Shown here: positions 26,876 through 38,800 of the stretch, piece by piece
Numbering within the stretch: the first letter of the stretch is position 1
Layout: every line of letters begins with the position of its first letter
Assembly: GCF_021917145.1 (NCBI RefSeq)
Contig: NC_061073.1
Span: 16,513,942-16,577,941, forward strand
Source: Hypomesus transpacificus
Lineage: Eukaryota; Chordata; Actinopteri; Osmeriformes; Osmeridae
Length of the DNA stretch: 64,000 nt
Direction: 5' to 3'
The notes under the pieces: model-generated
The model's input: the letters and a program-made list of their open reading frames with translations, nothing else
The model's database searches: none
What the model was told of the DNA's origin: nothing
Translations under genes and position numbers: made by a program

Positions 26876-29800
26876 ATGGATTTAAATGCCATCATAGAAA
26901 ACATGGAAACAGGGGATCAAAATGCCGCATTAATGGCACTACAGACGTATAATAAAGAGGTAAACAAATCTGACTACCATTACCAAGTATAAAACCTGCG
27001 ACTTTTTACCCTTCTTTGATGATTGCACTTGTAAAGAATATCCTATTGATTTTAAGATGATCTCTTTCCCGTCATCAATCATACCATTTTGTTATGAAGT
27101 GCAACACTAACAAGCCGTCATGCCTCCTCAAAACAACAACATATTGTAGTTATTATAGTGATCTGAGAAGTGGCTAGTAGCTTCAGCGATTAGCAATGGC
27201 TCCAAAAAAAATAACGCTCATCAAATGACACAGTAGCCTACCATTACCAAGTATAAAACCTGCGACAGATGTCCAAGCCTGTATCGTATGCGATTCATTT
27301 TAGGCGCACACTGTAAAAAAATTCAGATTAAATTACAGTACTATTTTTGTAGATTATACGTGTTTTTTTCTGTATTTCTGAATGACAGGAAATACAGATA
27401 GAAAGACAATGGCCAAATGTAAATTTATATATTTACATTAAAATTACAGCAAAAATATTGTTACTTAAAAATACACTGAAAAACATTTCATTTAAAGTAA
27501 ATATTAAAAGTAGTATTTACTGGTAAAGAACAGCCTGTAATGTAATATCACAGATATATCTTGTAAATTTGGTACTGGAACGTGTCATAACATGCGTTTA
27601 TAATGTGAACATACACAATGTACATATGTTTCTACAATTACAAATCTTTTTTCCCCCACAAATCTGGTTTATTCAGGATAATAGTACAAATTTTAAATTA
27701 GAAATGCGTTTGTTTTACAGAAAAAGTCATTTTTACCGGCAAAGACCAAATAAATAGAATAAATACAATTATTTTACAGTTAATTGTAATTTTCCTGTAC
27801 CAAATTTACAAGACATATCTGTGATTTTACATTACAGGCTGTTATTAACCGGTAAATGCTACTGTTAATAATTAAACTTTGATGTAAAAATACAGCATTT
27901 TCAATTACATAAAAATATTCAAGAAAGCCAAAACACGATATCACAATTGACATGTTTATTCAAAACAAGTTGTGTGCACAACATACAGCATCCAGATCCT
28001 GTTATCAGCATCCAGATATTTACAACTATAGCTTTATATGATATATACATATATTATATATATTATATATATATATTGCTTACATAATGTATGTCTTTGA
28101 AGACACGTTAGACCGCTATCTAATTGGACAACATTCACACTCAGGGTGAACACGTAATTTATCCAAACTACAGTCCATCACATTACACATATCAAAACAG
28201 AACAAATACAACCACAAAACTCCAAACAATGCTTATCTAACTAAGTTTAAACCTTTAACTCTGTAGCTTTTCAGCTTGCCGCGGGGCATTCTGGGTAACA
28301 GAAGCGTTGCCGCTACACAACTATCTAATCAACTCTCCTTGGTCCTACTCTGGAGTTTTTACATATATTCATTTAGCAGACGCTTTTATCCAAAGCGACT
28401 TCCAAGAAAGGGTGTAACCGGTGTGAATCGGTGAAACTCACTCCTCAGGTATGTACTAGGCCACCTGCATCAACGACTAGCTAGCTATTCTTTGGCGTAG
28501 CTGGTAGTAGGTGCACTCGACATGGACTGCATGAAACATTTACATTTTACATTTTAGTCACTTAGCAGACGCTCTTATCCAGAGCGACTTACAGTAAGTA
28601 CAGGGACATTCCCCTCGAGGGAAGTAGGGTGAAGTGCCTTGCCCAAGGACACAACATCATGTGGCACGGGGGGAATCGATCCGGCAACCTTCGATTACTA
28701 GCCCGACTCCCTCACCGCTCAGCTATCTGACTCCCGAAAGGCGGCGAGAGTAGCCGCTTGCAGTCGGTGAGGAGTTGAAAACAGCTGCAGCGCTGCATGA
28801 AGTCAGTCAAACGTAGTGGTCGCGCTTGTCAAGTCAGAGGTCGTGAGTTCGAGCCCAGTGAGTGGCGAACGACACCTTGTTGTGACGCAGCGTGGCTATG
28901 TCTGTTACATACTGTCACAAGAGCTTTACTAAAAGTGCATTGGTCAATGATCATAAACAACTAGATAGCTCCAAAAAGGTTTTTGCAGGCTTTTGTAGTC
29001 CGATGTTGACTGGTTCATGCTGGGATTGCATGAAGTCAATTACCCAAGCTCAGTTCACAATTCAAGGTTCTTATGTCTAAACCAAAGAACTTATTAAGAA
29101 GTTATTTGTCCGTGGGATGAAAGTAAATATCTGCAAAATAACTGTTAAAATAGCTAGTTTTGATCAAGTGAAGTTATATGTTTTAACAGAACATTTTGGT
29201 GAAAATGTTATTAATATAAAAAAAAAATGTATTTCTAAGTAACAATATTTTGCTGTAATTTTAATGTAAATATATACATTTAAATTTTGCCATTGTATTT
29301 CTATCTGTATTTCCTGTTATTCAGAAATACAGAAAAAAACATGTATAATCTACAGAAAAATACTTTAATTTAATCTTTTTATTTTTACATTGTAACAGCG
29401 CCTCCACTGGCACATCAGAATCAGAATTAGAAGGATTTTATTCGCCATGAATGTTTGCACAAACAAGGAATTTACTTTGGCAGGGAGGTGCATACATTAA
29501 ACATATAGGAATATTGAAACTTAAATATGTGGACTAACTATATAAAAGGAGCAAAGTCTAGCTAATACTAAGGGTGGTCTAGCTAATACTAAGGGGAATA
29601 AAAAATAAGATATAAAATATAAGTAGCCCTAATTAACAATCTAGATACAATTGTGCAAATTGAAATGTGCAGGGTGTCATTGTGCAGATTGTGATTTAAA
29701 GTCAGTCTGAGTCCTTGGCCTTGTTAAAGAGGACAACAGCGGATGGGAAGAAACAGTTTTTGTGGCGTGAGGTTTTGGTCTTGATGGACCGCAGCCTTCT

Positions 29801-32800
29801 GCCGGAGGTGAGTAGCTGGAACAGGGAGTGTCCAGGGTGGGAGGGGTCGGCCACAATCTTCCTCGCTCGCCTCAGGGACCTCGAGGTGTGCAGATCCTCG
29901 AGGGAAGGCAGATTGCAGTCGATCACCTTCTCAGCAGTGCGGATGATACGCTGCAGTCTGCTCTTGTCCTTGGCAGTGGCAGCAGCGTACCAGATGGTGA
30001 TAGAAGAAGTGAGGATGGACTCAATGATGGCTGTGTAGAAGTGCACCATCATTGTCTTTGGCAGGTTGAATTTCTTCAGCTGCCGTAGGAAGTACATCCT
30101 CTGTTGTGCTTTTTTGGTGAGGGAGCTGATGTTCAGTTCCCACTTGAGGTCCTGGGAGAGGATGGTGCCCAGGAAGCGGAAGGACTCCACAGTGCTGACT
30201 GGGGAGTCACTCAGGGTGATGGTGGTGAGTGGGGCTGTGTTCTTCCTGAAGTCCACAACCATCTCCACTGTCTTAAGAGCATTGAGCTCTAAGTTGTTCT
30301 GGCTACACCAGGTCACCAGGTTGTCCGCTTCCCACCTGTAGTCAGACTCGTCCCCGTCAAAGATGAGTCCAATAAGGGTGGTGTCGTCCGCAAACTTCAA
30401 GAGTTTGACAGACGGATGACTCGAGGTGCAGCTGTTGGTGTACAGGGAGAAGAGCAGAGGAGAAAGGACGCAGCCCTGAGGAGATCCGGTGATGATGGAC
30501 CGGGAGTCAGAGACTTGTGTTCCCAGCTTAACGCACTGCTTCCTGTCAGACAGGAAGTCTGTGATCCACCTGCAGGTGGAGTCGGGCACGTTCAGCTGGG
30601 AGAGCTTGTCCTGGAGCAGGGCTGGGATGATGGTATTGAAGGCAGAACTGAAGTCCACAAACAGGATCCTGGCGTAGGATGCTGGGGAGTCCAGATGCTG
30701 TAGGGTGAAGTGGAGGGCCATGTTAACGGCATCATCCACCGACCTGTTGGCTCTGTAGGCAAACTGCAGTGGGTCCAGGAAGGGGTCTGTGATGGATTTG
30801 AGGTGTGCCAGCACAAGGCGATCAAAAGACTTCATTACCACAAAGGTCAGGGCGACGGGTCTGTAGTCATGAAGTCCTGTTGGCCTTGGCTTTTTGGGCA
30901 CAGGGATGATGGTGGAGGACTTGAGACAGGCTGGCACATGGCATGTCTCCAGGGAGGTGTTAAAGATGTTTGTAAACACAGGAGACAGCTGGTCAGCACA
31001 GTGCTTGAGGGTGGCAGGAGAGACAAAGTCTATTTCTCTATGTCTGAGTGTTATGTCTCTCTCTATGTCTGAGTGTTATGTCTCTCTCTCTCTATGTCTG
31101 AGTGTTATGTCTCTTTCTCTATGTCTGAGTGTTATGTCTCTCTCTCTCTCTATGTCTGAGTGTTATGTCGCTTTCTCTATGTCAGAGTGTTATGTCTCTC
31201 TCTCTGTCTGACTGTTATGTCTCTGTCTCTCTGTCTGAGTGTTATGTTTCTCTATGTCTAAGTGTTACGTCTCTCTCTCTCTATGTCTGAGTGTTATGTG
31301 TAGTATCAACATTAATTCCTGCCGTTTTGTATGGTAGAGAACACAGCCGAGAGACTAGACTCTGTGCCTCACAGAGGAACTGTTAGCATCTGTATTTTGT
31401 TTTTTACTCACACAAACACTCGCACCTCCCTATTGACAGTGAACCAGCCCTGAAGTCAGTTGTCCAGGTAACACATCTTAGGTGATCTACTGTCAACAAT
31501 CTTTACTTCTCTGCCTTCAAATGCAACATTGATGTGGTTTGTTTTTATTTAGTATAATTGCCTGTCTACAGGTGTGTATTACCTGTAATATAAATGTAAA
31601 TCAGCAGTTACATAATTTGTAACAAAACAAGTGAGATCTGGAGCTGGAAAGTAACCTTTGCCAACAGAATATTGGATCGGGAAAATAAATATTTTTTGGA
31701 TAATCTGAATTGGTGTTCTCCTGTGTCATCTGCGCAAGTGTAGTGACGCGCCACCTGGAACTATCCAATAGGACTATCAATTAAATTAGAAGCTTAGTGT
31801 GAAATTCAGAATATAGTTTTACCTCCACGTTATCTCACAGGTGCAGGTCTCCAACATGGAGCCCTGCTCAAAGCTGGTTGGGATTACTCAGAGCAGGCTG
31901 TCAAGACACAAATAGCAGGCCTGTCAAATCCTGCCCATCAAACCGGCTCCCACCTGATCTGAGCTTAGAACTAGGTGCTTGGCAGACTTTGGAAGTGTAC
32001 GTTACTCTCAGAAAACCAATTGCTCACCTAATGTTCCAAATTGACCAGAGAAATAAAGACAGAAAGATGACTTGTACTTGGACAAAAATAGATGGCTTCT
32101 CTTTCACATTTCGTTAACAAAGGTTCGAATGTTACTCTGAGAAACCTGCTGTTTCTCCTTTAATCTTCTCTGTGACCTAACAGCAATACAGAGTTAATCT
32201 CCCTTACTCTTCAGATTTTCAGTTCAACCAAGGTTTGGGAATCTGACTGAGGCTGACTTTTGTATTTTTCAGAGGGAAGGTGGGGCAGGAGGTGCTGTGC
32301 AGGGGGACAGACTGGAGGTAGAGGGACAGAGCAGAGTGAAAATATAACATTTGAAGGCAATATGCTGCGCAGCATCTTTGGTCATAAAAATGCATCCAAC
32401 TCAAATGACAAAGTAAAATCATGTTCTGTCAACTTCTTTCCTTCAGCCAAGGAGTTTAGCCAAGGAGTTTAGCCTTTCTCCTGCTCTCAAGGCACCTCAG
32501 CACAGAGCACAATGTTCTAAAGCCACATCACATGAGCTGATCTGACATGTTATTGATTCTTCCTTTTGTATCTCTTCTGCTTGCAGAAGGCTCATTGCTT
32601 CAAATTTAATACAGAGGATGAGGCGGAAAGAGAGGTACTTAATTTTGTTTCTTAAATTTGACTATATACTGTCTATATACAGTTTTCTTTTGCTGCTTGC
32701 AACTATAATGTATATTTATAAAATCGACATAATACTTTTACTAAAGGAACAGTGCTATTCAGAAGTGTCATTTTGCATTTCATTTGTACATGTAAATTAC

Positions 32801-35800
32801 TGTGAAGTGATTGTCATTTGTATACTTAGTTTTACAGTTAAGTGCTGAAACATCAACTCATCCAATCTTCCTTTAACACTGTCTTTGTCATCTACCTGTC
32901 TCCTGCATGCCTGGGTGTTAGGATGGGAAGTTACAAGAGGTATCATTCTAAAGATGGCAGTTGCATTTGAGAGAAACTTAATCCAAAGTTTATTTCTATA
33001 GCAAGTTATTGTGACATGAAATTAATTTGGGATTAATGTGATTAGAGAGAACTTGTTGTTTTCATGAGGGCTAGCTGTCATTGGTCGAGGATACACTCCC
33101 AATGTGTTTCACCAATTAAAAGCACCATCCGTGTTTCTAGCTCCCACCCCCTCCCTCCATTGCAATGACAACACCCAACATAGAACATTTGTTAAATTTG
33201 CCATGTTTCTTCACACATTTAATTATTAAAATGTGGGTTAGCCCTAACCCTAGTTTTGTTAGTGAAGCTATTTTGTGTCTTTTTGTCCTTAGTTTACTCT
33301 GTAATCCTTTCCATCTGGCCACCAGTATCTATATTCAGTCCTACAATCAGAATGTCAGGCTTCTTTCTGTTCCACACTAGACTGTAGTATTGCTCTGCTG
33401 ACCCTAACAGTTACTGGAAGGAGTTATGCTAGGCAACTTAGCGGACCCTGCCTGGAATTCATACCTGTGGTACACCTGGCTCTGGTAGCTTCTCCTCTGC
33501 ACTCAGAAGGCACTTCTCCTACTCAGAGCCATAGAGATATAGATGGCTTACCTAGGCACCATTGTTTGCCAGGATGCACTTCTACTCAGGTACCGTTGTT
33601 ACCCAGGAACCACTGGGAGTCATTGGCTGAATAAGAAGAAAGAGTGGAGAGCAACTTTGTGAAGTCCTTTATCCCAGTGACTACAAGAAAGGGAAAACAT
33701 ATTTAATTTATGGTAATAAAAAGTTGCCATTTTACCTGGTGTGAAAATGGTATGATAGTTGTTTCTGTTTTATAGTTTTACGGGAATGAGGTCGGCAAGT
33801 AAACATCTGATAAATAATGTTGAGTGCTTCTTATTTATGGCTTTGCTGAGACACTAGCACGTAACAAAAAAAATTCCGCTCTCAATATATCTCTATCTCT
33901 CACACACCCTCTCTCCCACACAATTTCTGTTTCTGTCTCATGCACACACACTCTGTCTATATCTCCTCACACGCGCTCTTCTCCTCTGGCACAGGGCTTG
34001 GCTGGGTCTTGTTGGTATAGGTTTGTATACTATATACTATAGCTTCAAAATATCCTGAACACAGACATACACACACTTTAGGTCTGAGGTACATAATGTC
34101 TTAATGTCATAATGTAGATACACCTAATTATGTAAATAGCTCATCAAGGAGCACATTAAATTATTTCATATTCTGATCTTCCGGAAGAAAAACATAGATG
34201 AACAACAAATTTATGTTTTGTCAGAACCTGAAAACGTATGTATTTATATGTATGTATTTATCTGGACCTCATGGAAACAAACTCTCTGTCTTAGTCATCT
34301 CTGTGCTGGGCTGTCCTGTTGGGTTTGGCGACATTAAGACTCATTGTGGTTGGTCAGTCTGTGAGGGAGTTATTTATTGACCAAAATGGATTAATCCCAA
34401 TGTAGGGCAAGGTGTTAGACCAAGCAATCATGCACTGTGTCTCTGGCACATCCTAGCGTCTGGGAGAGCTGGTGATGGGTTTCCTGGAGCGAGGCCTCCA
34501 GCCTTCCTGCCAACTGGCCTGCCTGGAGACCATCCGCATCCTGTCCCGCGACAAGAACAACCTAGCGCCCTTTGTCACATGCCGTTCCCTCGCAGTCCTC
34601 AGCCACCACGCGGGAATCATCCCAGGCAATGGGGAGGCTGTTTCAGGCGACGCCCCCGAGAACCTGGATTTGGAGGTGATCGTGGAGGCACTGAAGTGTA
34701 TCTGCAACCTCATACTGCACAGCCCCACTGCCCAGGAGCTCGGCCAAGAAATGGACTTGATGACCGGCATCGCCGAGCGCCTTAAGCAGTGCCACGACAA
34801 TCAGTGGAACCACGAGGTGCGCTTCTTTGACCTGCGCCTCACCTTCCTCCTGACCGCGCTGCGTGTTGATGTTCGGAGCAAGCTGGCCCGCGAGTTGCAT
34901 GGGGTCAGCCTCCTGGGAAACGTGCTCGATGCCACGCTGGGTCTGTGCTGGCCCGACACCCTCGAGGTGGCGAGGGAGGGCGTGGTGGAGGACGCCAAAG
35001 AGCTGCCGCAGCTAAGCCGTGAGCAGATTGAGCGGGCCATGGAAATCCTTAAGATCCTCTTCAACATCACCTTCGACTGCTCACGCCGCACAGTGGATGA
35101 GGTGAGGACGTGTTCTTTTTTATTTTATTTTTATCTAGCCAGTTATTTTTTAAGATATTATATTGTTTAATATTGTGTAACTGCTACTGTCAAACTTTAT
35201 GTTGTGTTGTGTTATGGGTTATGTTAAGACATAAAAAGCACAGCATCAGCTGTCCTGCCACATTACTGATGTGCCTTGCTCAAGGGCATCAACAGTCTCC
35301 CAGCTGCCAGCTCGCTCTGTCTAAATGGAGAGACAAAACTTGGCTACAAGCAAAGGATAATTTGATATTAGATGTGCGCACAGACACACACACACATAGA
35401 CATCTCCTTTTGATGGTTCTCTATGCTGTTGGGAGCGGAGTAAAGGAACAATACTTCGGATAAGAACCGGTGGTGAGGTTTGTTTAACTCTGGATGTGTG
35501 TGACTGTGCGTGTGTGATCTTCAGGAGGAAGCGGCCACCTACAGACACCTCGGAGCCATACTCAGACACTGCCTCTTGAGCAGTGCAGATGGAGAGGAGC
35601 GCACAGAGGAGTTCCATAGGTGACAACACACTAGTGGAGATGTCTTTAAGACTGCAAGGGAAGCAAATGTCCCAAAAAGATGATGGTCAAATATTGACTA
35701 TTATGTTAACATTTTAAATGCGTTATAACACGTTCATCTCGAAGACTAGTTCGTTCAGAATCAGCTACATATAGCAGGTTGACTGACTCGATTTCCTTCT

Positions 35801-38800
35801 CATACTTTCAGAATCAGAATCAGAATCAGAAGGATTTTGTTTGCCATTAATGTTTGCACAAACAAGGAATTTACTTTGGCAGGGAGGTGCATACATTAAA
35901 CATATAGGAATATTGAAACTTAAATATGTGGACTAACTATACAAAAGGAGCAAAGTCTAGCTAATACAAAGGGGGGTCTGGCTAATACTAGGGGGAATAA
36001 AATATAAAATATGAAAAATAAGTAGCCCTAATTTACAATCTAACCAAAAAATACAGCGTGTAGCGTTACAGTGCATTTCCCTGTTGAAGCCTGGCGTCCA
36101 TATTCTTCAATGGGGTTGCTTTGAACAGTTTTTTTCAGTGCTTTGAAACTACACGGTCATTGGATAAATGCTGCGAGAATGCCCCTGGACGCTCTGGACG
36201 CTCAGCGTCTCTGGGGGTGAATGGAGGAGTGGGCTGGCCTGGACGCCGGGCTTCTGCGTGATGATTGGAGGGTCTGTCGAAAGACTGCATCTCCTTTTGA
36301 TTGACAGCGATTTAGTACTATAAAAAGTCACCAAAGCTATTCGAGCTCAGTCCCATCGTGGATTTTGCAAGGGTAGTCGAAAGACAAAATGTTGCAAACA
36401 ATTTATTGGTATTTGCTTGGCAAAATTACTTGCCAATTTTCATCATACATTTTAAACAATTATAAAGCACATTACTTGTGTCAGTTTAACCTAATTCACA
36501 CATTTCCTCCTTCAAGTTTAATATCATTTTGTTAGATTGTTCATTCATTCATTTATTCATTCATACAGAAGGCTAGGCTAGTGTTGTAGGGGTGAACTAG
36601 CCAGTGAACTAGCCTAATAAATGGACAATCCAGAGCGACTTACAATAAGTACAGGGACATTCCCCCGAGGCAAATGGGGTGAAGTGCCTTGCTCAAGGAC
36701 ACAACGTCATTTGACACAGCTGGGAATCAAACCGGCAACTTTTTGATTAAAAGCCCGATTCCCTAACCGCTCAGCGGTCTGACCCCGAAAATAAGCTTCC
36801 CGTCTTTGAAAGACCAGCAGACGCCACTGCAACACACTGCAACACACACATATGTTCTTCCCTTTGGGACTTCTTTGGTTTCACAATGTATGCTTCATGT
36901 TTGGCTACCCGCAATGTTTGGGGCTATCTCATTGTTATGATCAGTGACCTATGCACTTTTGTAAAACTCTCTCTTGGAAGTCGCTTTGGATAAAAGCGTC
37001 TGCTAAATGAATAAATGTTAATGTAATGTAATATATATTTACACACCGACACACATTGACACACATAGACACATACTGTACAAAGACAGAGAGTCACAGA
37101 TAGACACACAGTCATACACACACCTAAAAACACATACAACAAACACACAAAAAAGGTCACTTTCACTGTTCCATAGTGTTAACTTGCCTGTCTCTATGTG
37201 TGTGTCTCTGTGTGTGTGTGCGTGCTCATGCTTGTGCGTGTGTTTTATCCAGCCATGCAGTGAACCTGCTGGGGAACCTGCCTCTGACCTGTTTGGACGT
37301 CCTTCTAGCACCCAAGGTTCAGCAGGGCTCCATCGAGCACATGGGACTGAACATGGATGCTGTCAACATGCTCCTGGAGTTCATGGAGAAGAGGCTCGAC
37401 AGGGTGAGCTTCCTGCCTGCCCAACCTCCTGCATAGAGAGCACACCCTAACATACCAAACATTCACGTTACATGCTCTCTCATACTCCCTCTGTTGGGTG
37501 GGCTAGTGTGTACCAGTCCCCGTCGTTCTCTCACCAAGCTCAATATCCAGTCTAGCATCAGACCAGCTGCTCCCCCCTCCAGACCAGATGGTAGTGTCTG
37601 AGGGACGAAGCCCTTCACCTCTCAACGGCTGCTGTCTCTGCCCAGTGCGGGTCACTGGTATTGTGCTTGTTCATCCAGCAGGGGGTGCTAGCGTGACCTG
37701 AGGTCATTACTGGGTAGGGATGAGCTGTTGGGTTAACAATGACCTGGGGTCAGCTGATACTGGCCACAACACATGTGCAGAACATATACGGTTGTTATGG
37801 ATGTGAAGACAGATGAAAAAAAACAACGTTCAAGAGTAGGACTGGGTGTGTGTGTCCGTTTCCAGGGAAACAAGCTAAAGGAGACACTCCTTCCTTCCCT
37901 GAATCTGCTCACGGAGAGTTCCCGTGTCCACAGAGAGACCCGCAAGTTTCTCAGGATGAAGGTCGGTGACTGCTTTGGGACATTTCCTTATTCAAATTGC
38001 CCAAGCAAATCATTTAAACAAGTGTACGTACGTGTGTGGGTCTGCATGTGTGTGTGTGTGTAGGTGCTTCCACCACTGCGAGATGTGAAGAACAAGCCGG
38101 AGATGGGGAACGCTCTTCGTAACAAGCTTGTCCGCTTAATGACTCACATCGATACGGACGTCAAAAACTGCTCCTCCGAGTTCCTGTTTGTTCTCTGTAA
38201 AGAAAGCGGTGAGACTGCTAATGGCAATTAGGGTCAATTTAGTTGTATTGTTTTAATTTATAAATCATTCATTGAATTCTTATTTATTAATTGAAAATAT
38301 ATTGACATGCAAGATCCTTTACATGTATGTTTTTTAGTGGTGGGCATAGATTATGTTTTTAAATCTAGATTAATCTCACTGTAATCTTGGAAGTAATGTA
38401 GATTAATCTAGATTAAAATGGCTAATTTCAATTCCGCCGAAGTTACATTTAGTCATTTTTAGCAGGCGACTGATCCAGAGCGACTTACAGTAAGTACAGG
38501 GACATTCTCCCCGAGGCAAGTAGGGTGAAGTGCCTTGCCCAAGGACACAACGTCATGTTCACTTCAGATTACTAGCCCGATGCTCTACCCGCTCAGCCAC
38601 CTGACTCCTCAAGTTTCTTGAGTTTCCTCAAGAAGTTTGACGACGACTCTTCCCCTGCGCTACATCAGTGCTTGGCCCGGCATCTTCCGCATTAGCTAAG
38701 GGATGCTTTGTGTTTAGGTGGTATTTTAGACTGGAAGAACTCCTACAGTAAACTAATTCTGTAAAACAACCTTAGTCTTGTCGAGGTTTCCATTGGGAAG

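Larger units (their letters stand above)
28413..28919 (+). mobile_element. Solo LTR of the tRNA-box family, interrupted by a MITE
   Basis: It starts TGTAACCGGTGTGAATCGG and ends ACTGTCACA, like the 198-bp solo LTR at 23741. The flanks AGGG and AGAG match 3 of 4. At GGTAGT it is interrupted by 28509-28812 and then continues GGTCGCGCTTG..GTTCGAGCCC. Without the insert it is a standard copy. Confidence 0.8.
27309..29395. mobile_element. DNA transposon with long inverted ends, hosting nested insertions
   Basis: About 180 bp at 27318-27490 (CAGATTAAATTACAGTA, TTTCTGTATTTCTGAATGAC) reappears inverted at 29190-29390. A further inverted pair lies inside: 27530-27580 against 27795-27850 (CAGCCTGTAATGTAAT and its complement). 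This is a foldback-like or long-TIR element about 2.1 kb long including a solo LTR. Superfamily unknown; exact ends approximate. Confidence 0.6.

Noticed and set aside
29715-31211. Several plus-strand frames of 62-120 codons
   Set aside because: Antisense shadows of the LINE reverse transcriptase and the adjoining minisatellite.
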